Source: Glutamicibacter sp. JC586 (GTDB lineage Bacteria > Actinomycetota > Actinomycetes > Actinomycetales > Micrococcaceae). Taken from it: DNA of 64,000 bases. The stretch lies in the NCBI RefSeq assembly GCF_009805585.1, contig NZ_VHIN01000002.1:62001-126000 (forward strand). The letters run 5' to 3'. A program made the position numbers and the translations under genes. Within the stretch, counting starts at the first letter, position 1, and every line of letters starts with the position of its first letter. The notes beneath the pieces were generated by a model. It ran no database searches. It saw only the letters and a list, made by a program, of their open reading frames with translations, and was not told the DNA's origin. Positions 53,587 to 61,251 of this stretch are shown piece by piece.

Positions 53587-55212
53587 TTAGTTGCCCAGCA
53601 ACATGATCAACCCGGCGATCAAGGCTGCTCCGCCTAGGCTCAGTGCAACAATCATGGCGATGAGCATATTGTTGGCACGTCGCACGCCGTGAGTCTGAAC
53701 GTCTAACGGTTCTAGACCTTGGGCATTGACGGCGTTAATGCGAGGCATTTCAACAGCAGATGCATCCGATGCCGCTTCCGGCTTCGACTGCGAAGCAGCA
53801 GGCTGACCGGTAGTCTTCGCTACGGGTTTTGGGGCCACGTCACTGGCAACCTTAGCGGCAGGCTTGGCCGCTGGTTTACCTGCTGCTTTCGGTGCTGGCA
53901 TAGGAGTCTGCTTTGGACCAGGCTTCGCGGTAGCAGTCGGCTTAGCCGCTGGCTTTTTTGCTGCAGGGGCAGCATGATCCTTCTTCGAAGAAATCTTGCC
54001 ATCTGGGTCAAGGTTCAATGAGACGCTTTGGGTCTTTGGACCTTGAACGCCAGTCTTCGCGATTCGATCCTCGACCTCGCGGATGTTACCCATCGCGCCG
54101 GTGAATGGATCTGAAGATTTGTCGTCTTTGCCCCGCTTTGCGTTTTCTACACGCAGACGTTCACGTTCAGCAGCACGGCGGGAAATAATCGCCGCGCGTG
54201 CTGCCATTTCGCGCTGATGCGCAAGGACTTCGAGATCGATCTCGGAGTCATCCTCGCCAATGAGGTTCGGATCAATAGCCGCTTTCGGGGCGTGGGCCCG
54301 CCGTGCTGCCAACGCCTGCTCAACGCTCATGACGGTGGTCGCCGGCGAGTCATCTTGGTCAGCTTGCTTCTTCTGCGGCTTTGCTACTGGCTTTGGCGCT
54401 GAAGCTGCCGGGGTGCCGCTCTTACCTTGGTCCGCTAGCGCTTGAAGGCGAAGCTGACGACGGGTCAGCGGCTTTGGATCATCACCGGGATCAACGGTCG
54501 GGATGTGAGTTGTGAGGGCATCGACTTCGCCTTCAAGGCGACGACGCTCACGAAGAGCTTCGCGGTTACGAGCACGGCGTAGCGATGCTCGCTCCCCCGT
54601 TGATTCTTCGCTCTTGGTTTCCTGACTTGGCTGGTCAGCCTTAGCCCCTGGCTGCTGCTTTGGCGCGACCTGGTTTTTTGCTTCGGTGACCGAGGACTGC
54701 GCAGGTTTCTGGGGCGCTACAACCTTGGGCTTAGGCGCAACAGCACTCTCTGGCTTTTGCGCGGCTTTGTTTGCAGGGGCCGATTTGGCAGCCTGAGCGT
54801 CAGCTTGCGTGCTAGGAGCGCCCTGCTTAGGTGCGGGGTTCTGAGCCGGCTTGTTTGCACCTGTTGCGGTGGGCTTGGCCTCTGCAGGCACTACTGGAGT
54901 CGAAGATTTAGGAGCTGACTTCTGCGCTGGCTTTGACTCAGTCGTCGAGACCTTTTTTTCAGCTACAGGTTTAGCATCTCCAGCTGGCGCTTGAGGCTTC
55001 GCCGGTGCTGGCTTTGGGCTCAACTTTTGGGCAGAACCTGAATCAGTGTTCGCCGGCTTGGCCGATTTCTCGGACTTCCCGGTGTCCTTCTGATCTGCAA
55101 GTTCTTTAGCTTCTTGTTCAGCCTTGCTACTTGCTAGCAAAGCTTCCATTTCGGCACGTCGCTTTTCGCGCAGAGCTCGCCTGCTAGAAACTGGCTGCGA
55201 GTTATCGCTCAT
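53587..55212 (-). CDS. Lys/Pro/Ala-rich protein with C-terminal membrane anchor
   Basis: A 541-residue protein made mostly of low-complexity Ala/Pro/Lys/Gln sequence, with charged patches (SRRALREKRRAEMEALLASS at the N terminus; GERASLRRARNREALRERRR; RRAAERERLRVENAKR). The last 30 residues form one hydrophobic helix (MLIAMIVALSLGGAALIAGL). It probably lies in the cytoplasm anchored by its tail, or spans the wall outward. It sits between nadD and rsfS; the repeats (KPAAKPAA, KPVAKPQ) may vary in copy number. Function unknown. Confidence 0.82.
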   Translation of the reverse strand: MSDNSQPVSSRRALREKRRAEMEALLASSKAEQEAKELADQKDTGKSEKSAKPANTDSGSAQKLSPKPAPAKPQAPAGDAKPVAEKKVSTTESKPAQKSAPKSSTPVVPAEAKPTATGANKPAQNPAPKQGAPSTQADAQAAKSAPANKAAQKPESAVAPKPKVVAPQKPAQSSVTEAKNQVAPKQQPGAKADQPSQETKSEESTGERASLRRARNREALRERRRLEGEVDALTTHIPTVDPGDDPKPLTRRQLRLQALADQGKSGTPAASAPKPVAKPQKKQADQDDSPATTVMSVEQALAARRAHAPKAAIDPNLIGEDDSEIDLEVLAHQREMAARAAIISRRAAERERLRVENAKRGKDDKSSDPFTGAMGNIREVEDRIAKTGVQGPKTQSVSLNLDPDGKISSKKDHAAPAAKKPAAKPTATAKPGPKQTPMPAPKAAGKPAAKPAAKVASDVAPKPVAKTTGQPAASQSKPEAASDASAVEMPRINAVNAQGLEPLDVQTHGVRRANNMLIAMIVALSLGGAALIAGLIMLLGN

Positions 55213-55293
55213 CCTGTACTTCTCCCGACCGCATAGACAAATACCGTCACCCTTACCTAGAGATTATGCCGTGTTACGTTACCGAATATGAGG

Positions 55294-55899
55294 TTACGAC
55301 GCGGTATACAGCCCATATTTTGCAATGTACTGCACCACACCATCAGGCACAAGGTACCAAACTGGCTTATCCGCAGCGACTCGTTCGCGGCAATCCGTAG
55401 AAGAAATCGCCAGTGCTGGAATTTCGAGCTGTGACACATTCTCTCGCCCCAAATCGCTCATCACGTAACCTGGGCGACTGACGCCAACAAAATGCGCAAG
55501 ATCCCACACCTCATCGATGTCACGCCAACTCATGATTTGGCTCATCGCGTCCGCGCCGGTGATGAAAAAGAGCTCCGCTTCCGGGCGTTGTGCTCGTAAA
55601 TCCAACAAGGTATCGCGCGTATAGGTTGCACCTTCGCGGTCGATGTCCACGCGGCTCACTGTGAACCGAGGATTCGAAGCCGTCGCAATGACAGTCATCA
55701 AGTAACGGTGCTCAGCACTGGTTACTTGCTTGTCTGCCTTCTGCCACGGTTGACCGGTGGGTACAAAAACTACCTCATCCAAATCTAGCTCAGCAGCTAC
55801 TTCACTGGCTGCCACCAAGTGGCCATTATGGATGGGGTCAAAAGTACCGCCCATCACGCCGAGGCGTAATGGGCGGTTACGAGGCTGCCGCTCAGTCAA
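55294..55899 (-). CDS. nadD: Nicotinate-nucleotide adenylyltransferase
   Basis: A 201-residue adenylyltransferase that turns nicotinate mononucleotide into deamido-NAD. It has the [12 protein letters not shown] (H-x-G-H) nucleotide site, the ISSTDCR C-terminal (SSTxxR) motif and [11 protein letters not shown] substrate loop. ATG start at 55899, two bases past the stop of the small membrane protein gene. Essential NAD biosynthesis. Confidence 0.96.
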   Translation of the reverse strand: MTERQPRNRPLRLGVMGGTFDPIHNGHLVAASEVAAELDLDEVVFVPTGQPWQKADKQVTSAEHRYLMTVIATASNPRFTVSRVDIDREGATYTRDTLLDLRAQRPEAELFFITGADAMSQIMSWRDIDEVWDLAHFVGVSRPGYVMSDLGRENVSQLEIPALAISSTDCRERVAADKPVWYLVPDGVVQYIAKYGLYTAS

Positions 55900-55901
55900 G
55901 A

Positions 55902-56114
55902 CTAGTGACTGTGTGGTTCGTGAGTCTTGAACTGGCGGTGGATGTCTTGGTCTTCTTCCTTAGCAGGATGACGGTTGCCCACGTTGGTGTAGGAAACGGT
56001 GATCAGAAGCAAGATCATCAAAGCAACAAAGATGCCGCCACCGATAAGCAGGGACCAGGTATGCCCACTGATGCCAGTGGTAGAGGCTTCAGAGGCCAGA
56101 ATCAGCGCGTTCAA
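55902..56114 (-). CDS. Small membrane protein upstream of nadD
   Basis: A 70-residue protein with one hydrophobic helix ([20 protein letters not shown]) and a charged His-rich tail (FKTHEPHSH). A TTG start at 56114 is proposed because GGAG lies six bases upstream; an earlier TTG would include that site. It directly precedes nadD (two-base gap) and is probably coexpressed. Similar small proteins are common here in Micrococcaceae. Function unknown. Confidence 0.7.
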   Translation of the reverse strand: MNALILASEASTTGISGHTWSLLIGGGIFVALMILLLITVSYTNVGNRHPAKEEDQDIHRQFKTHEPHSH

Positions 56115-56232
56115 GTAATTCTCCAGTCGTATCCACGGAGTCAATTGGCCCAGCAACTCGTGCTACTGGCTCAATGTTCCGAAAAGTAACGGTACGTTTC
56201 TTCTACATCCTACCGAAAAGCGCCGTCAGAAA

Positions 56233-57525
56233 CTATTTACGAACGTGGCCGTCACCTTGAACGATCCACTTGGTGGTGGTGAGCTCGGTCAGACCCATAG
56301 GGCCACGAGCGTGCATCTTCTGGGTCGAGATTCCAACCTCTGCACCCAAGCCGAGCTGGCCACCGTCGGTGAATCGAGTTGATGCGTTCACGATGACCGC
56401 AGCCGATTCAATTTCAGCGATGAACAGTTCAGAGTTCGCCAGTGACGAAGTCAGGATGGCTTCGGTGTGACCGGTGGAGTATTCACGGATGTGATCAAGG
56501 GCTTCGTCGATGTCATCAACGACCTTGACCGCAAGATCCAAGTCCATGTACTCAGTGCTCCAGTCTTCCTCCTGCGCAGCAACGGTCTGAAGCCCCGGAA
56601 CTAGAGCCGCGGCACGCTCATCAGCGTGCAGGGTCACCCCAGCTGCAGACAGGGCCTTGAGCACCGCCGCGGCAGCAGTTGAATCCTTATGAATCAACAA
56701 GGTCTCCACGGTGTTGCACACACTGGGACGCTGGGTCTTGGCGTTGGTCAGGATATCGATTGCCATCTGCTCTTGTGCATCAGCATCCAAAAAGATGTGC
56801 ACGTTACCTTCACCGGTTTCAATCACTGGCACCTTTGCGGTGGTGACAACACGCTGAATCAGCTCACGTCCGCCACGAGGAATCAGTACATCTACTTTGC
56901 CACGTGCGCCCATCAACGCATCAGCACCATCGCGACCGTACTGATCAATTGACGCCACCAGATCTCGCGGAAGCGAAACAGATTCCAAGGCGTCACGAAT
57001 AATTGAAACCAGCGCCTGGTTCGAGTTGAACGCAGCTGTGCCACCACGCAATAGCACAGCGTTGCCACTCTTGAGCGAGAGGCCAGCGATGTCTACGGTA
57101 ACGTTGGGACGAGCCTCGTAAATTGTTCCGATGACTCCCATAGGCACGTTGACCTGTCGCATGCGTAGACCATTTGGTAGCGTCTCGCCTCGGACAACGC
57201 GTCCTACTGGATCTGGCAGACCTGCTAGTTCGTGCAGGGCGGCAATCAGCCCGTCAATGCGTTTGTCGTCAAGCTTCAAGCGGTCCAGCATTGCTGGCGA
57301 CGTGCCGTTGTTCCGGCCAACTTCTAAGTCTTTTTTGTTTTCTTCAATGATCCTGGCACGGCCCGAGTCGATCCCGGAGGCCATGGCAAGTAGCGCACGG
57401 TCTTTCCAGTCCCGGTTGGCACGCTTGAGAACTCGCGATGCACGGCGAGCTCGATCAGCGAGCTGATAGACCGAAGCGGTAACGTCGGTGATCTGTTCTT
57501 CTGTTCGTACTGCGTCGATACTCAT
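56233..57525 (-). CDS. proA: Gamma-glutamyl phosphate reductase
   Basis: A 430-residue aldehyde-dehydrogenase-fold enzyme of proline synthesis that reduces gamma-glutamyl phosphate with NADPH. It has the family segments GVIGTIYEARPNVTVDIAGL and the catalytic cysteine in AKTQRPSVCNTVETLLIH. The second ATG (57525) is preferred because AGGA lies eight bases upstream; the first ATG would touch it. It follows proB by ten bases. Confidence 0.95.
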   Translation of the reverse strand: MSIDAVRTEEQITDVTASVYQLADRARRASRVLKRANRDWKDRALLAMASGIDSGRARIIEENKKDLEVGRNNGTSPAMLDRLKLDDKRIDGLIAALHELAGLPDPVGRVVRGETLPNGLRMRQVNVPMGVIGTIYEARPNVTVDIAGLSLKSGNAVLLRGGTAAFNSNQALVSIIRDALESVSLPRDLVASIDQYGRDGADALMGARGKVDVLIPRGGRELIQRVVTTAKVPVIETGEGNVHIFLDADAQEQMAIDILTNAKTQRPSVCNTVETLLIHKDSTAAAAVLKALSAAGVTLHADERAAALVPGLQTVAAQEEDWSTEYMDLDLAVKVVDDIDEALDHIREYSTGHTEAILTSSLANSELFIAEIESAAVIVNASTRFTDGGQLGLGAEVGISTQKMHARGPMGLTELTTTKWIVQGDGHVRK

Positions 57526-57535
57526 AGTTTCCATC

Positions 57536-58693
57536 CTAGAAAATAGGTTCGATCAAAGCTAGGTCGTCGACATGCACCACAGACTTGTCGTAACCTTCAC
57601 CCAATTCGGCGACCAGTTCGTTGGTGCTATGCCCCAGCATCTCTGGGAGTTCTTCTGAAGAGAAGTTCACTAGTCCACGAGCAAACGGAAGGTGATCCGA
57701 GCCACAGATTTCTACTGCGTCACCAGCTTCAAAGGCGCCCTCAACTGCAACAATGCCGGCAGCAAGCAGTGAGTTGGTCCCCTTGGCGATCGCCTTGACG
57801 GCACCATCATCGAGGATCAGCTTTCCCTCGATACCAGCGAGGTAAGCAAGCCAGACGTCGCGGGCAGAACGGCGCGAGTTGCGGGCAGCAAACCACGTAC
57901 CCACATCGTGGCCACGCAAAGCCTTGGCTGCGTTGTCCGTGCTGGTCACCAGCGTCGGGATTCCTGCCGATGAGCTAAGAGTAGCTGCGTCAACTTTGGT
58001 GATCATTCCTCCAGTTCCAACCCCGGCTGCGCCAGGGGTACCCAGGTCAACGGCTTCAAGCTCGTCAGGATGCTCAATGGTGCTGATGCGGTTTCCGCCG
58101 TCATCAGGATGAGCGTCATAGACGGAGTCGACGTCGGAGAAAAGCAACAGGGCATCGGCCTTCACCAGGTGAGCTACCAAGGACGCCAAACGGTCATTGT
58201 CACCAAAACGAATTTCACGTGTTGCTACCGCATCGTTTTCGTTCACGATCGGCAAGACACCGAGGTTTAACAAACGAACCAATGAACGTAAGGCGTTGGT
58301 GTACGAAGAGCGACGCATGAGGTCATCTGCGGTCAGCAGGACCTGGCCGACTCGAAGGTCATGCTCTTCAAAAAGTTGCGTGTACTCGGCCAGCAGCAGT
58401 CCTTGACCTACTGCGGCCGCGGCCTGCTGGGTTGCCAAGTCCTTTGGACGCTTTGGCAATCCCAGCGGGGCCAACCCGGCTGCAATTGCACCGGAGGAAA
58501 CGAGGATAACCTCAGTCCCGTTATTCACGGTCTCGGCGAGAGTGTCCACCAAGAACTTCAGTCTTTCATGAGATATTCCCCCGCTAACCGTAGTAAGCGA
58601 GCTGGATCCGACCTTGACCACGAGCCGCCGCGCTTCTGGCAGTTCGTGAGGAGAGGTAATGGCTGAAATGGTCTTAGTGGCACTTTCACTCAT
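57536..58693 (-). CDS. proB: Glutamate 5-kinase
   Basis: A 385-residue kinase that makes gamma-glutamyl phosphate. The amino-acid-kinase domain (VVKVGSSSLTT at the start; VNENDAVATREIRFGDNDRL) is followed by a C-terminal PUA domain (KGTNSLLAAGIVAVEGAFEA). Proline feedback inhibition is expected. It is three bases downstream of obgE. Confidence 0.96.
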   Translation of the reverse strand: MSESATKTISAITSPHELPEARRLVVKVGSSSLTTVSGGISHERLKFLVDTLAETVNNGTEVILVSSGAIAAGLAPLGLPKRPKDLATQQAAAAVGQGLLLAEYTQLFEEHDLRVGQVLLTADDLMRRSSYTNALRSLVRLLNLGVLPIVNENDAVATREIRFGDNDRLASLVAHLVKADALLLFSDVDSVYDAHPDDGGNRISTIEHPDELEAVDLGTPGAAGVGTGGMITKVDAATLSSSAGIPTLVTSTDNAAKALRGHDVGTWFAARNSRRSARDVWLAYLAGIEGKLILDDGAVKAIAKGTNSLLAAGIVAVEGAFEAGDAVEICGSDHLPFARGLVNFSSEELPEMLGHSTNELVAELGEGYDKSVVHVDDLALIEPIF

Positions 58694-58696
58694 ACT

Positions 58697-60286
58697 TTAA
58701 TTTTCCTCCTGGGCTGCCTTCTTTTCTGCAGCCTTTTTGTTGCGTTTTGCGTTCACCGATTCAGTCCAAATGCCAGCCTTGCGCTCAGCTTCTAGCTCGG
58801 CACGAGCTTCAGCCTTGGCAATCTTGCGATCTTCGTGATCGGCGCGCTTTTCTTCGCGGGTCTTACGGTTTCCACGGTCTTCTAGTCGTACGTCCTCACC
58901 GCGTCGGCTTCCGCCGAGCAGTTCAGCACCTGCGGCCATGGTTGGCTCCCAGTCGAAGACCACGGAATCTTCTTCGGAACCAATGACGACTGCGTCGCCC
59001 GGCTTGGCTCCGGCCTTGAATAGTTTGTTCTCTACCCCCAGTTTTGCTAAGCGGTCGGCTAGGTAGCCAACTGCCTCATCATTACGGAAGTCGGTCTGCA
59101 TGATCCAGCGTTCTGGCTTTTCACCAATAACGCGCCACAGTGGTTCCAGGTTTTGTTCTTCACGGCGGATGTAGAACTCTTCCTGCTTGGCAGCTCGTGG
59201 ACGAATCACCGGCACCTCAACTACTGGTGCTTCGATAACCTGTTCAGCACGGGCCTGTTCTACCAATTCAGCCATAGCGAAGGACAGTTCACGTAATCCA
59301 TTACGTGAGAGTGCAGAGATTTCGAAGACGCGGTATCCGCGCTGTTCCAGCTCTGGACGGACAAATTCAGCCATTTCGGCGCCGTCTGGCATGTCAACTT
59401 TATTCAGGGCGATCAGCTTTGGACGCTCGATCAGTGGCACGATGGTTCCATCGGTGCCGGCGAAGGTGGAGTCAGCTTCATAGTTGGCCAACTCTGCTTC
59501 GATAATGTCTAGGTCGGTCAGCGGGTCACGATCAGATTCCAGTGACGCACAGTCCAAAACGTGCACGATGGCTGCACAACGCTCAACGTGGCGCAGGAAC
59601 TCGTGGCCGAGCCCCTTGCCCTCCGAGGCGCCTGGGATCAAGCCAGGTACGTCAGCGACGGTGAAGCGAGTCTCTCCAGCCTGAACTACACCTAGGTTAG
59701 GGACCAGAGTGGTGAACGGGTAGTCGGCAATCTTCGGACGTGCTGCCGAAACTGCGGCGATCAAAGAAGACTTGCCAGCTGAGGGGTAGCCAACGAGGGC
59801 AATATCCGCCATGGACTTCAGTTCCAGGACAATGTCCTGGCTGGTGCCGGGAATACCCAGCAATGCGAAGCCTGGAGCCTTGCGCTTATCCGAAGAGATC
59901 GCAGCGTTGCCCAGACCACCCATGCCACCAATTGCGGCGATGTACTCGTCGCCGATGTTCACCAGGTCGCCAAGGATGTCACCATCTTTGGACTTAATCA
60001 CGGTGCCGGCAGGAACGCCGAGGACCAGATCCTCACCGTGCTTGCCCGGGTGCAGTCCACCCTTGCCTGGTTCACCGTTGCTAGCCTTACGGTGCGGCAG
60101 ATGGTGGAAGTCCAGCAGCGTGGTGACCTGAGGGTCGACGCGAAGGATGATGTCGCCACCCTTGCCGCCGTTACCGCCATCGGGTCCGCCGAGCGGTTTG
60201 AATTTCTCGCGCTTGATGGACACACAACCGTGGCCACCATTACCTGCGGTGACATGAAGGGTTACGCGATCAACGAATGCAGCCAC
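58697..60286 (-). CDS. obgE: GTPase Obg (CgtA)
   Basis: A 529-residue Obg GTPase for late 50S assembly and growth control. The Gly-rich Obg domain (1-158) is followed by the G domain ([22 protein letters not shown]) and an OCT domain, then a charged Lys/Glu/Arg-rich tail of about 60 residues ([19 protein letters not shown]), which is longer than in many bacteria but usual in actinobacteria. It is downstream of rplU and rpmA, the normal order. Confidence 0.96.
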   Translation of the reverse strand: MAAFVDRVTLHVTAGNGGHGCVSIKREKFKPLGGPDGGNGGKGGDIILRVDPQVTTLLDFHHLPHRKASNGEPGKGGLHPGKHGEDLVLGVPAGTVIKSKDGDILGDLVNIGDEYIAAIGGMGGLGNAAISSDKRKAPGFALLGIPGTSQDIVLELKSMADIALVGYPSAGKSSLIAAVSAARPKIADYPFTTLVPNLGVVQAGETRFTVADVPGLIPGASEGKGLGHEFLRHVERCAAIVHVLDCASLESDRDPLTDLDIIEAELANYEADSTFAGTDGTIVPLIERPKLIALNKVDMPDGAEMAEFVRPELEQRGYRVFEISALSRNGLRELSFAMAELVEQARAEQVIEAPVVEVPVIRPRAAKQEEFYIRREEQNLEPLWRVIGEKPERWIMQTDFRNDEAVGYLADRLAKLGVENKLFKAGAKPGDAVVIGSEEDSVVFDWEPTMAAGAELLGGSRRGEDVRLEDRGNRKTREEKRADHEDRKIAKAEARAELEAERKAGIWTESVNAKRNKKAAEKKAAQEEN

Positions 60287-60349
60287 GGGGCCATCTTCTC
60301 CTAGTACGGGGTTGCGAGCTGTGCTCGCAGAAAAGTCTAACTATGCACG

Positions 60350-60382
60350 CAAGGGGCGGACCGAAAAACGGCCCACCCCTTG
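60350..60382 (-). terminator. Imperfect hairpin between rpmA and obgE
   Basis: CAAGGGG (60350-60356) and CCCCTTG (60376-60382) close a stem with two mismatches continuing to CCG-AAAAA-CGG. Read toward obgE no T-run follows, so it may only attenuate, letting part of the transcription reach obgE. Confidence 0.55.
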
Positions 60383-60411
60383 TGTACTAAAAAATTTGCC
60401 TGTTGCCTAAA

Positions 60412-60666
60412 TTAGGCTGCAGCAACAATGTTCACCACGCGGCGACCACGACGGGTGCCGAACTCGACTGCACCAGCAGCCAGGGCGAACAGGGTGTCAT
60501 CCTTGCCACGACCTACGCCGGCGCCTGGGTGGAAGTGGGTGCCACGCTGACGAACGATAATTTCGCCTGCCTTGACTTCCTGACCACCAAAGCGCTTTAC
60601 GCCTAGGTACTGTGCGTTGGAATCGCGACCGTTGCGAGTGGAACTCGCACCTTTCTTATGTGCCAT
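60412..60666 (-). CDS. rpmA: 50S ribosomal protein L27
   Basis: An 84-residue ribosomal protein with the family start [20 protein letters not shown], whose N terminus reaches the peptidyl-transferase centre, and [20 protein letters not shown]. No N-terminal cleavage extension is present, unlike in Firmicutes. Confidence 0.97.
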   Translation of the reverse strand: MAHKKGASSTRNGRDSNAQYLGVKRFGGQEVKAGEIIVRQRGTHFHPGAGVGRGKDDTLFALAAGAVEFGTRRGRRVVNIVAAA

Positions 60667-60714
60667 GCCTTTTAGCCTCTTTCGCTACAAAAATGGATAT
60701 TACGATCGGCCCAA

Positions 60715-61035
60715 TTAGGCGATCGAGGTGACCTTGACCTTGGTCAGAGCGGCACGGAAGCCCTGGCGCTTCTTGTAACCGGTCTTGTTCTTGTACTTCT
60801 GGATAACGATCTTCTCGCCGCGAAGGTTTTCTACAACCTCAGCGGTGACCTTGACCTTAGCCAGGTCAGCAGCTGCGGAAGTTACCTTCTCGCCATCTAC
60901 CAACAGCAAAGCTGGAAGCTCGATGGAGCTACCTGGGGCAGCCTGAAGACGGTCAACGGTGATGAGGTCTCCAACGGAAACCTTCTCCTGGTGGCCGCCT
61001 GCGCGGACAATTGCGTACACCACGTGGGTACTCAC
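60715..61035 (-). CDS. rplU: 50S ribosomal protein L21
   Basis: A 106-residue ribosomal protein. The family core [17 protein letters not shown] and [19 protein letters not shown] are intact. GTG at 61035 is taken as start; GTG codons at 61023 and 61020 are equally possible because no clear ribosome site decides. First gene of the rplU-rpmA(-obgE) operon. Confidence 0.94.
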   Translation of the reverse strand: MSTHVVYAIVRAGGHQEKVSVGDLITVDRLQAAPGSSIELPALLLVDGEKVTSAAADLAKVKVTAEVVENLRGEKIVIQKYKNKTGYKKRQGFRAALTKVKVTSIA

Positions 61036-61199
61036 TTCTACTCGACGTTTATTGTCTTACCGGCGCAGATATCGACCCGAACATCCAACCAAGGATGCGA
61101 AACCCGGGGATCTCATGCGCTTGTGCCTTGACGCCGAGCGGACGAAAAGTCCGTGATCTTGGCGTTTAGCACCGATCAACTAGATTACGCTAGTGACCA

Positions 61200-61230
61200 C
61201 CGCTGGGGCAAATACAAAGTGCCCCAGCGG
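61200..61230 (-). terminator. Hairpin between ribonuclease gene and rplU
   Basis: CCGCTGGGGCA (61200-61210) and TGCCCCAGCGG (61220-61230) pair perfectly around nine bases, 22 bases past the ribonuclease stop. Downstream, a smaller stem CGGAC-GAAAA-GTCCG (61139-61153) lies in the rplU leader. Confidence 0.75.
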
Positions 61231-61251
61231 GGTAAGCGTGACCAAGTTCAT

